Shown in pieces: positions 1 through 9,626 of a stretch of 57,670 nt of DNA. This stretch comes from Lyophyllum atratum. Taxonomy: Eukaryota > Basidiomycota > Agaricomycetes > Agaricales > Lyophyllaceae. The notes below the pieces were generated by a model. It made no database searches. It was given only the letters and a program-made list of their open reading frames with translations, and was not told the DNA's origin. The stretch is taken from NCBI GenBank assembly GCA_014905825.1, contig JACGCN010000101.1:1-57670 (forward strand). Reading direction: 5' to 3'. A program made the translations under genes and the position numbers. Numbering within the stretch: the first letter of the stretch is position 1; each line of letters starts with the position of its first letter.

Positions 1-814
1 TAACTAGTCTCTGTTACTGATATTGTCAAAGAATTTCATCTCACCGACGACTATCCGAGAAACCACGCTGCGCCACGATTTCATTCTCTCCCTCGCGGAT
101 CTTGGTTTCATACCTCTTTCCTCCACCCCGTCTACTCCAGCTCTCAACAAGAACAGCGAGAATCTCAATCTGGTCAAAGGCTGTCATTCTCGGCGGGCTT
201 TGGCCCCGTGTTGCCGCGTTCACCTCCCTAAGGACCGGATCAAGTTTGACAAGGTGCAAGCCGGGACCATACAGCGAGAGAATACGGCGAAAGAGTACAA
301 AATCTTTGACCTACGGGAAGGACGTGTTTTCCTGCACCCTGGGAGCGTGCTATTCGGCGAGGCGGCGTGGAAGAGCCCATTTTTAGTTTATTTCCACAAG
401 TACATGTCAAGCAAGGTCTTCTTGAGAGATGCTACAGAGGTATGTTGCCTGTTCGTCGTCATCTAAGAACCGATGATTGATGCCTCTATGACACAGGTGC
501 CCCTGTATGCCCTGCTACTATTCGGGGGACATGTACAGGTGAACCAAATAGGAGGCGGGTTGACTATTGGCGGCAAGGAAAGCTGGATTAAGTTGAGGGC
601 CTGGCCACGCATAGGTATCCTTGTGAATCAGCTAAGGTGCATATCAACATTTTTGTCTCAGCCTGAGTCGCTCACAAATGGATAACGTAGACGCTTGCTG
701 AATGCCCAGCTGCAGAAATGCGTCGAAGAGGGCACCATACTTACGCCGGGCGATGATAACCCTGTCTTGAAAGCGATGCTCGCGCTTCTTACACATGACG
801 GACTCACAGAATGA
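1..814 (+). CDS. DEAH-box RNA helicase (DHX57/DHX29-like), 3' end only
   Basis: This is the C-terminal part of a DEAH-box ATP-dependent RNA helicase; its helicase core lies beyond the left edge. What is visible is the end of the helicase-associated domain (SPTTIRE, LADLGFIPL) followed by the OB-fold that closes these proteins (REGRVFLHPGSVLFG, YALLLFGGHVQVNQIGG). That arrangement is typical of the DHX57/DHX29/YLR419W group. The first visible exon probably starts near base 32 after an acceptor, because the frame has a stop at 5-7. Introns at about 440-496 and 637-690 are GT-AG and keep the frame; the stop is TGA at 812-814. Between 179 and 216 the conserved protein (AVILGGLWPRVA) is encoded one base out of frame, flanked by an apparent extra G and a missing C, so the frame stays open but twelve residues are altered. 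Family assignment is confident; the exact orthologue is not. Confidence 0.82.
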
Positions 815-1094
815 GCATAGATAAGGATTTCTTCTTTTCCATCGTAGATCTAAGGTCAAATGCAACATGCATGCTATAATGTAATTGATATCTAGATGAT
901 GAAAGTATGAAGCGTTCTCCGTAATCGTGAGGCTGGTGACATGGTACATATGGAAGAACAACTGACGGCGTCTGTCTAGGAGACGCAAGGTAATATGAGG
1001 GTTATAACTATCTGCAGGTGCGGAAGTGTCAGTTGAGTGTGTCCAGGGCAGGCGATAAGGCTTACTGATTGATACATGGGGACTCATCCACTCC

Positions 1095-1709
1095 CTATAC
1101 ACGACGACGAATGTGGAGAAAGGCCCTCGCCTTCTTCACAGCTCTTTTAAATTTTGTGGACTTTTTAAGGCAAGTGGGACTCAATGTTTCCAGGATGCGT
1201 AATTTTATGTTTTCGTCCGCGACCTCAACGACGCAGCACTTGTCTATCTCCTTCTCCACAGTTTCGACCTTGATATCAACCTCAAAGTTTGAAAGGTTGT
1301 GAGAGGTGAAATTGGAATTGGACTCAATCCCGAGGGAGGGGTTACGGAGGGGGGTTTGGAAGGAACTAGAAAACACCGTCGTGATACGTTTTGTAAGTCG
1401 TCGGGTCGAGATCGACATACGGCGGACAAAGGGCACGAGGGTAAGGCTAGGCGATGTCTTCCTAGGATATTTCGGCTTCGAGAAATCATAGGATTTAATT
1501 GGAGCGTCAACTGCTGGTGAGGCCGTCCATCAGTGCATGCTCATTAGTTGGGCACAGATAATAGGCTTACACCCGTTGTACGCGTCTTCCGACCCAGACA
1601 TGGAGCCATCTCCCTTATCCGACGAGAATTCGACCAGAGTCGAGGTGGTGGATTGGAATGAATGAATGCTCAACACGCCTGGTTTGTAGGTAATCTGACG
1701 AGCGGGCAT
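1095..1709 (-). CDS. Hypothetical protein, 185 aa, basic C-terminus
   Basis: I do not recognise this protein. Two exons, 1709-1571 and 1513-1095, join in frame across a 57-nt GT-AG intron with donor GTAAGC, branch-like CTAAT and acceptor CACCAG, giving about 185 residues from the start MPARQITYKPG. The N-terminal half is Ser/Thr-rich. The middle is basic (RRMSISTRRLTKR), a short charged stretch follows (VEVADENIKLRIL), and the last 30 residues are strongly Lys/Arg-rich (KKSTKFKRAVKKARAFLHIRRR). No signal peptide or membrane segment is evident. An upstream exon ending near 1818 (frame AYAHFHP, with a good GTATGT donor) would also join in frame, so the true start may lie further upstream. It lies between the convergent helicase gene and nicotinamidase. 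Clean splicing argues for a real gene, but there is no family support. Confidence 0.45.
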
Positions 1710-2065
1710 CTTAGGAGCCAAGGATGGGTATACCCATAGGACTAAAATAGACAGGACGCTCTACTGGTGTGATCAGGACAAGGACTAAAAGGTCTCTAAC
1801 ATCAGACATACCTGGATGGAAATGTGCGTAGGCAGGGACTCGACGAACTTTGAAGTGGGTCGATGATTGCGGAATATTGAAGCACCTCTGCAATGTGGAT
1901 TCTGCTGTGCATTACCCGAGATGTATTGTACACGAAAACTTACAGAAGGCTTTAAGGAACAGATTAACATTGAACGATGAGTGCTTGCAAAAGCGGAGGC
2001 AAATCGAGTGGCGTTCTGATGGCGGGACCTGGCGGAACCAAATCCTGGGCCATATCATCACGTCA

Positions 2066-2726
2066 TCACCGCTGACTCGAACAGCGCTTGACCTCAGCAT
2101 AGTCCACGACCTGGATGCCCTTCCTTTGCATCTCCTCCCATTCCGTACCAGCATCTTGCACACTCTTGACTGCATCTCGGACTACCCACTCTTGTAGCCA
2201 AAATCGACAAGCGTCAAACGCTGTGCTTTTGACGCAGTAGTCACCGGCTAGACCCACGAGAAAGACATCTGTCACCCCGTGGCTTTTGAGGATCGCAGGG
2301 AGTTCGGTGTTGGACAAGTGCCAGGGATCGCGAAATGCGGAGTACGTTTCTATATCTTGATCGATGCCTTTATAGATGACATGAGTGAGAGCTTCGTGCT
2401 TGAGGCCCTCTACAAATTCTGAGCCTGGGGTGTTCGCTACACAGTGTACAGGCCAGAGCACCTGCTCGAGTGGTCCTCTCCTTATGAGTGTCTCCGGGCG
2501 GATAAATTGTGACTCTAGAAAAGACGGGCTTCTGGTGGGTTTCAGCAAAGGAGACGTGACCAGGAGGATGGAAGTCTTTCGAGGCGATTTTGGCGACAAA
2601 TGGATAGTCCAGGAGAGAATTGACAATATCGATGATGGTGTTTCCATTTGGAACGGCAAGAGAACCATAAACGAAGTCATACTGCATATCGACGACAAGC
2701 AGCGCTGGTGTGAATGTCGAGTTCAT
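2066..2726 (-). CDS. PNC1: Nicotinamidase (isochorismatase family), apparent 1-bp frameshift
   Basis: Nicotinamidase hydrolyses nicotinamide to nicotinate and ammonia in NAD+ salvage. Starting at ATG 2726-2724, all expected active-site elements are visible: Asp13 in LLVVDMQYDF, the metal-site motif Asp51-x-His53 and His57 in KDFHPPGH, the WPVHC histidine, a Lys in HVIYKGID and the nucleophilic Cys in GLAGDYCVKSTAFDAC. Length is about 220 residues, normal for fungal Pnc1. The first part (to about 2470) and the second part (LEQVLWPVHCV onward) are in different frames; removing one A near 2468-2472 joins them. An alternative is a 64-nt GT-AG intron (donor GTCTTT after KP, acceptor GAGCAG) that restores frame but drops the loop family members normally carry. 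The indel explanation fits the family better. It has no introns otherwise, and lies 186 bp downstream of the membrane-protein gene on the same strand. Confidence 0.85.
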
Positions 2727-2912
2727 GGTGGTTTGAAACAGATTGCCTGTGACTGTTTGATCGCAACATGTACAATAAAATAAATATAAATATTCATTTC
2801 GTGCGTAAAAGTACATTGCATGTTTAGTCATTATTGTGGTGCTCGTCTCTGAAGGACATAGTTTAGCATTATCCTATCATTGTACGAGAATAAACCACTC
2901 ACATGATATGGA

Positions 2913-4285
2913 TTATATTGTGGAATCTAAAGGTGAGCTGAAACGCCCGTTGATCCAGCTCTCGCTGGCAGATCTACGCTTGGCAAGCATTCGCGGTCGA
3001 CCGTTGCCCAGTGCCACTTGCGCTCTGGTGTTTTCTGGGCGACCACGGTACCCCTCCTCATTGCTGATCTCTTGTCTGGCTGACTCCCGTCTACGAGTTG
3101 AGTTCATCAGAGCCTCATGTAGAATTTGAGGAGATTTGCGGGAGTCGAAGGCGGTAAGATCGCCACTTGTAGGAGGCGTTGCAAAATATGGCGCTTCGTA
3201 AGGTTGTGTCCGAGTGCGAGAGGTAGGTGTTGATGTGCGCCGATGAGATTTCAACGAGAAATACGAAGTCGGTGGTGACTGAATGGAATCGGTGGACGGT
3301 GACCTTGGGCTGATCGCAGCCTTTGAGGTCGATGGACGGCGAAAGGGCAAAGAACTCTTGCTGGATACGGAATCTGCCTGGGTGTCGGTTCCTTTGCGAT
3401 TCCGCGCAGACCAGGGTGCAGTAAATCCAATGCTAGATCTCCTCACAGCTTTGGTGCCATCAAACAGCTGCACTAGGTATTTCAGGTCAAAATTTGAAAA
3501 AGGCGTGAGGATAGTATATCACCTACATGGTGGTGGAGTTCGTGCGGCAGAAGCTGAAGTCGGTTCAGAGCTGCCAAGACCGTGGCGAGCCTTGCCAACA
3601 AAGGGATGCATTATCCTGGGGAGACGCGAGGACAAGGAAGATCGCCTCGATGAGCTGTCGGACTCCGCAATAGACTCATCGTAGGTATCCCGTCTCAGAG
3701 GCATATCGTTCGCATGAGGTGCGGCCAAAGATGGGGACGAGAATGATGTACTCGGACTCTCTTCTGGGGGTGTAATAATCGGAGAAACATTCTGGTTTAC
3801 CGCTTCGAGCGGATGCTCCGTGGGTGAAGAATTCCGCAGGGAGGCCGGAGTATCGACAAAGTACACGTGTTTAGAGCGATTTGAACCATCCTGGTTGCTG
3901 TCGTTGGTATTTATCATGATAGGAAGTGTGACCCGACGCGTGGGTTGAGCTGCAGGTACGGGAAGGGTCATTTGACGGCGAGGTCGATGAGGAGTATGTG
4001 TCACCACTGCACCAACTGCAGGAGCTGCTGATTTAGAAGAAGGTACAATCCATCGCAGCCATATGGCGAGGATACTCTAGAATAAGAATAAGGACACGGT
4101 GTATTCAAGTAGGCATGCAAAATACACACCAATCCAAAGCCTAATGACCCGATTGCTCGGGCAGACAAAGTAATCAGGAAAGGTCTATGATTCGTACTCG
4201 AAGACGCGAAATCTTTCTGTTCGTTAACTGGGGGCATGGGAACGGTCGGCGATGGACGAGAGCAGACGGATAGACACTGTAGCAT
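2913..4285 (-). CDS. Single-pass membrane protein of unknown family, paralogue A
   Basis: Function unknown. Three exons (4285-4130, 4076-3527, 3472-2913) join in frame to about 421 residues if the first ATG (4285) is used; an internal ATG at 4237 is an alternative start. A membrane segment spans the exon 1/exon 2 junction (LSARAIGSLGFGL, then SILAIWLRWIVP). The rest is long, Ser/Pro/Arg-rich and probably disordered, with the short motifs RRVTLPIM, HVYFVDTP and, near the end, RTRTQPYEAPYFATPP. The gene at 30515-31603 has the same plan: membrane segment interrupted by an intron at the same position, RVTLP, and RTQPYEAPYF. The two are therefore paralogues. Probably a membrane-anchored protein with a cytosolic disordered tail, but topology and role are inference. 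The intron donor at 3526 is GTAGGT, chosen because it alone keeps the frame. Confidence 0.7.
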
Positions 4286-4679
4286 CGTCTAGTTGTCCTT
4301 GCCTCGCCAGTGCTGGACCGGGCGTCGTGCGCGCTGGTAGTTGTCAAAGACAAACGGGATATAAACGTTCGAGACTTGCATAGGCGCGGCCGAGGAGGGG
4401 CGGGGGCGATAATATGGTTTGTGCAGGCATATTTATGGGTTTTATAACATGGGACCACTTTCAAGTTTCGATTTACGTGAGCAGGTGATCTTGACAGCCT
4501 TTGACGCGATCATCTCAAGTCAGCGGCCTTACTGGGCGGGTTCCTCGGCTAGATCACAACTTGGCTTATTCAACTCGAAACAAAAGACGCATAAATGTAC
4601 GGCTCTCTTCCACTTCCTCTCCATTATACTTTCCTGGATGGGTCTACGCCGACGGCTACAATTACTCATGAGCGTCTGT
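4286..4679. other. Intergenic, no gene seen
   Basis: This stretch separates the 5' end of membrane paralogue A from the 3' end of the first intradiol-dioxygenase-like gene. It should hold the promoter of the former and the 3' UTR of the latter. Short open frames here lack coding character, and I see no RNA gene or repeat. Confidence 0.5.
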
Positions 4680-5819
4680 CTATACAGACGATGAAGAGTT
4701 ATTAAACCCACTGATGTACCCAATGACACCCTCTGGCCAGTCATCGTTGATGGACTCGATGCTAAAACAAATGAAAAAATGAGAAGGGCTCACGTTGTGA
4801 ATGTTAAATCACGCACTCAACAATTGCACTATATCCGGCGCTATTTGCCATATTATAGTTGGGGTCCTGGGCATTCATCATACGTGCGTTCGTGTTCTGG
4901 GCGTAGTTCATGTACTGGCCAATGACATCTGTCCATCTATCCGTGAAGAAGACTTGACCGACATGAGAGACGGTGCCGGACATCGACGAAGACGTGTGGA
5001 CCATCAGGTTGATGTGGTTTGCGCCGTAAGAAGTGTGACCTGGGAAGATAGTCTGGAACTCTGCGATACCGGTGCTTGAGGACGTGAACGCTCCCCGAAG
5101 GAAGGTAGCTCCGTAGCTTCCAACTGCGTTGGCTGAAGGATTAATGAAAATTTTAGTCATATGCACACTCGCTACCAATGAGCGTAGTGCTTACGAGACC
5201 AAACCTCAACCATAACATTCGGAAGGGGCTTGCATGTCGTCACATCCAAAACGCCGATGTCCAGAGTCAGAGCTACTCCGCTGAGAACAGATCCCATCAG
5301 AAATAATCTGACTAATAGCAAATAGGACTCACGGTTGACCTTCGGTAACATCTTGGCGCACGCGCTATGAATAGTCAGAATCAACAAGGAAAGACAGTCA
5401 TGCACAAGGTTACCGGATTAGCGACGTAGTCGACTAACAATCGAAAGAGTCAGTACAAGATGTCGTCGAGCTTACAGCGACGACATACCTCGAGGAGTTT
5501 CAGGCGCTGCGACGCAGGTAAGCTGAGGAAAAGTAATTTCACATTCGTTCCGTGTCATGCCAGATGATGTATGAAATAACCTACGTTCTGCAGACCAGGT
5601 AAAAAGGTCCTTTTGGCGTGTCCTCGTTTCTCTCGTCGGGCAAAATTGAAGGCCTGGATGTCAGGTTGGCAGCTTCTGGCAGCGATTGCGCCCGACTTCT
5701 TAGAAGGGTGGGCTAGGAAAAGTGTAAGGGCTCGGGGCAATCTAAACAGAGGTAAAGTCGAGCTGACCAGGTACACCACTGGAGAGAGCAAGAAGAAGGA
5801 TAAGCGAGAAGGCACGCAT
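4680..5819 (-). CDS. Secreted intradiol ring-cleavage dioxygenase-like protein A
   Basis: Extracellular member of the intradiol (aromatic-ring) dioxygenase fold family. The start MRAFSLILLLALSSA is a signal peptide. About seven exons follow: one containing FNFARREKR, one with LTCVAAPETP, one with DYVANP, then RVRQDVTEGQPG, then the core with LTLDIGVLDVTTCKPLPN and GIAEFQTIFPG, and finally DIESINDDWPEGVIGYI. The stop is TAG at 4680-4682. In canonical extracellular family members the iron site reads G-x-Y-x-x-R-x-x-H-x-H. Here the corresponding segment is GHTSYGANHINL, so the Tyr, the Arg and the second His are replaced, although the earlier Tyr (GSYGATFLRG) is kept. Ring-cleaving activity is therefore doubtful. 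It is a tandem partner of the gene at 7912-9135, with the same exon plan, and has a TATA box 58 nt upstream of the ATG. Confidence 0.78.
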
Positions 5820-5876
5820 CGTGTAGTAGAGTGATTACTCGGATTGTCTGAATGCAAGCGTCGTCAGTAAGACTCC

Positions 5877-5883
5877 TTTTATA
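5877..5883 (-). promoter_or_regulatory. TATA box of dioxygenase-like gene A
   Basis: TATAAAA on the minus strand, in the context AGGTATAAAA, lies 58 nt upstream of the start codon at 5819. The same sequence context occurs upstream of the tandem paralogue at 9182-9188. Confidence 0.6.
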
Positions 5884-7911
5884 CCTGAACCTGCCCCCCG
5901 CTACACTCCGGACGATCCTGCCAGCATGTGGCAGACCGAGTAGAGACGGAGAAACTGGAAGATAGAACAATGTTGGAAAATCACCTTGGCCCAGAATGAC
6001 GATACTTACAGCACTAGGATATTCTACGGGAGCTCGAACGGGGAAAGGAGACATAGTATCCTATGAATACACGCATGTCATAATACGAAGTCACGCCTGG
6101 GGCATGTCCGCGGTTTATCCCCTGCTCTTCCGTTGGATCTGTGGCTGGAAGCTGAGATCGTGAGAGGCCGCGTTTCTTTAGAGGATGGGAACGTGAGCTG
6201 TGCGTGTAGTCCAAACAGCCATTTACGGTGACCACTTCTTCCCTCTTCGGAAAATGAATCCGATGTCGACAGTTTGACGAGATCGAGGCTGGACCTGGAT
6301 GGTCAGAAGGCGGCGCTTACAAAAGTCTTCATCCAAAGAAGACGACGAGGAAACGCGAAGCCAAGACACAGCCAACATACCCATCGCGCGCTCTTCAGAT
6401 CTTGTGATACATTTTGAAAAACGCAATGGTCAGCAGATCAGTCGAAGGGGACATGAGAATGCAGGAGCGTCCAGGGAGTTGGTGGAAACGGTGTGGAAAT
6501 CGTGTGAACCAAGATTACGTGTTATTTGATGGGAAGGTGGTTACCAAACAAAAGCGCCACGCTGCGAATACTTGGAAGGCGATCTAAGAAAGACAAAGGG
6601 AAAAAAACACAGACGCACTTACGATATCTTATGCTGGCACCCTCCCCAACGGTTACCCTTGGATAAAAGAAATTGGGTGCTATGCAAGGAAGCAGCCTAT
6701 AAGGGAGGGCGACCACTGAATTCAAATGATGTCGCCGACTCAGCTCAGCTCAAGTGTGTGGCGGGAATTGAATCCAAATATTCATTGACCCTTAAATTAT
6801 TTTAAGGATCTAACAAGAAATCGGATCATGTTGCTCCTAGAAGTACTTGCTCACCGGAGGATTGGAATCATAGACAAGTCTAGAAGTCGTGGCGAAGACC
6901 GTGATAAACCATCGTGTCGTAGTACTCCTTGCCTCATTGTCGAAATCTTGAAATAAATGGAAGAGTTAAAGGCGATTAAGTACTGACAACTCGCGCGCCC
7001 CAGCTGAGTATTGATTATTTGATCAATATTAGCAGTTGCCAGTAGTGCATCAGGTACAATGCTATTCAGATTGTTAAATGCCGGGATATCAAGATAGAGC
7101 AAGTCACTTCGATTCTAATCTGATAATTGCCTTACTTTACTATCGCCATGAGTAGGACAGACCAAATCCCATGTCCCCTGAATTTAAGCCGCATGGAGTG
7201 TCATTAAGTTGTGAGTCATGGATTGCATCGCATGGTCCATCCAATATTTTTCTTCCAGTTGTTCAACGTAATACAGAAGTCGCCCGAGACGGCCATAAGA
7301 CGCTGAATGAGGGCTTAGAAGGGGCCAAGAAAAATATGCTCCATGCATGCAAATTCATGATCGACGAATTGTTGTGTGAGAGAAGATGCAGCGGTCTCGA
7401 CCCTCAGTATGAGGGTCAAAATCAACTGAGCCGAACAAGAAATCGACATGGGAGTGCAAAAGAAGATGTCGTAATGGTCCTGGATTCCAACCCGACGACA
7501 GTGGCTGAGTGGCGCATGCAGTTGATGTCGCTATCGGTATAATGAAGGCATGGTCTGGAACTTCTTTAATTCGTCCAATACGACGTGGGACGGACTCGCC
7601 ACCTTTTCACCCTCTTAAGTCCCTGGAAGACATGTGGCAGGGAGCAAATCTGTTGGACACGTCGGACCCTCGGAGATAGAGGTGAAGGATTGGGTCTGAT
7701 AGGGAGTTGGACGAAGATGTCGTGTTGTGAAAGCACGCGTGTAGTCGGTGACACAATAATCTATACTTACATCTATTCAAGAATGCATGGACATCGCTGG
7801 ATACCAGTAAGGTAGTGGTTGAAACGCTATTTCTGTCCGATCCATTGGACTATTGATTCAGAAAACACAGGACCCTCTTTGTAATACATCGTATCGATAC
7901 ATGTGAGGCTT
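5884..7911. other. Gene-poor spacer between the tandem dioxygenase-like genes
   Basis: About 2 kb with only short, unconvincing open frames on both strands (for example 6299-6529 plus and 7171-7542 plus). None resembles a known family and none splices convincingly with neighbours. I see no terminal repeats, target-site duplications or transposase motifs, so there is no basis to call a mobile element, although a decayed one cannot be excluded. Confidence 0.45.
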
Positions 7912-9135
7912 TCAGTTAACGGTGCGCGACTTTGAAGGGTCCACGCCCACAGCTGGAGTACGTGCCAGTGAGCAGAGTCATGATAGTGAGTACAACTGAG
8001 GACATACTGATGTAGCCAAGGACGCCCTCTGGCCAGTCGTCGTGGATTGATTCGATGCTGGGACGCGAAATATTATATCAATTCCCATGAGCATAAGTCA
8101 TTATATCAGGAAACTTACTCTACTACAGGATAGAAGCCTGCCTTGTTTGCTGCCGCGTAGACAGTGTCATCGAGGTCTGTTACTCTAGCGTGGGTGTTGG
8201 TGTTATACGGTGATTGCATTCCGATGATTGTGGTCCATTTATCGGTAAAGAAGATCTGGCCAACGTGTGCGACGCCTGATGACATGGACGACGATGTATG
8301 GACCCTGAGGTTGATATGATTGGCGCCCTCCGACGTAAAACCAGGGAATATTGTTTGGAACTCGGCAATACCGTTGGACCCAGATGGGAAGGCACCCCTT
8401 AGGAAAGATGTGCCGTAGTTGCCCTGCGCATTAGCTGGCATGGTGACCTTGATAAGTACTCCCGGGAGCCGATGATATGAAAGAATGCGACGGACCGGAC
8501 CATATTTCGACCATAACATTCGGAAGAGGCGTGCAGGTCGTGACGTCGAGGACACCAATATCGAGGGTCAAGGCAATGCCGCTATGACATGACATCGTTC
8601 ACGAAGTTGTTCTCAAGTGAGTTGCAAGACTTACGATTGGCCTTCTGTTACATCTTGGCGTATGAGCTATGGAAAATCAGTTTCGCACTGCCAGTGCGAT
8701 ATGTGTTCCGAGCAACATACCGGGTTGGCGGTGTAGTCCTCTTGATAAAGTTCATTAGCTCGTGAAATTATGCATTCGTGGCTTGATTTACCTTGGAGTG
8801 CCTCAGGGGCGAGAATGCAAGTGAGCTGAAAGTACAAGAGTGAGATGAGCAGCCGTGTCTACACATGTGACAAGATTTTAATTACGTTCTGGAAATTTGG
8901 ATATGCCGACCGGTTGACATTACGCTGCTCGCGCCTAGCAAGATTGAAGGCGGCTACCTCGCTAGAGCAATCCCTGCGTGCAAGTTCTTGGAAAATGTCC
9001 GCAGTAGGATAGGCTAAGAAAAAGGCATGAAGTTAGCATGCAATCTCGAATGGATGGCAGCAAAGGATGACGTCTACCAGAAGACAGACCGCAGAAAGCA
9101 GCGACAGACAGTAGGAGTGTTAAAGAGAGCTGCAT
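7912..9135 (-). CDS. Secreted intradiol ring-cleavage dioxygenase-like protein B
   Basis: Tandem paralogue of the gene at 4680-5819, same strand and exon plan. The signal peptide MQLSLTLLLSVAAFCGLSS is followed by a short intron, the FNLARREQR exon, and a core with LTLDIGVLDVTTCTPLPN, GNYGTSFLRGAF and GIAEFQTIFPG. The last part contains DIESIHDDWPEGVLGYI. The segment matching the usual Y-x-x-R-x-x-H-x-H iron site is GFTSEGANHINLRVH, with Tyr, Arg and the second His replaced as in protein A. One core intron uses the unusual donor GTCCGT, the only choice that keeps the frame (IWSANAQGNYG). The end is ambiguous: a 57-nt GTATGT...CAG intron gives a stop at 7912-7914, while read-through gives a stop at 7916-7918 with a different tail. 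Secretion is likely; catalysis is uncertain. Confidence 0.78.
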
Positions 9136-9181
9136 GGCAGTGGATTTAGTTGTTGCTGGAAGAGAGGAACTTCAGACGAAG

Positions 9182-9188
9182 TTTTATA
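9182..9188 (-). promoter_or_regulatory. TATA box of dioxygenase-like gene B
   Basis: TATAAAA on the minus strand within AGGTATAAAA, 47 nt upstream of the ATG at 9135. It matches the element upstream of the tandem copy at 5877-5883, so the core promoter was kept after duplication. Confidence 0.6.
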
Positions 9189-9626
9189 CCTTGCGACTAG
9201 CATGACCTTGCCCTTTCCGGCATGAGCGAGGCAACCGGACAGACTTGAAATCGCTGTTTAGAGAGACTGCCAGCGATATACCTTGATGTGCGCATGTGCT
9301 CTTGCTTTACGTGGTGCCAACGATGCGCGTTGACGTGGATGCATGCCGCAATTTAATCCGAACATAGCGTCGTACTAGTCGTCGCAACGTCCCATCAACG
9401 AACCGGAACGGGTTTGTTCCAATTATACCAGGAGTCGGAAAAATGCGCGTTGCAGCAGGTGATAGGCGTGTAGATTTTCTTTCCTGAGCAGGAAGGAGAG
9501 TCTTGCTGGCATATCAGATAAGAGCTGGCGTCGGATCAAATGGCCGTAAAAGATCAAAAAAGACGTATTGCTAGTCGATTTTATATATAGAGACAGAGTG
9601 TTCGGAAAATTTGACCTTCCAAGCAG
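9189..9626. other. Intergenic promoter/3' region, no gene seen
   Basis: Upstream region of dioxygenase-like gene B and downstream region of the alpha-galactosidase gene, both on the minus strand. No open frame with coding character, RNA gene or repeat was noticed. Confidence 0.5.

Noticed and set aside
5884..7911. Possible transposon or retroelement remnant in the gene-poor spacer.
   Set aside because: No terminal repeats, target duplications, reverse transcriptase, integrase or transposase motifs could be seen in any frame.
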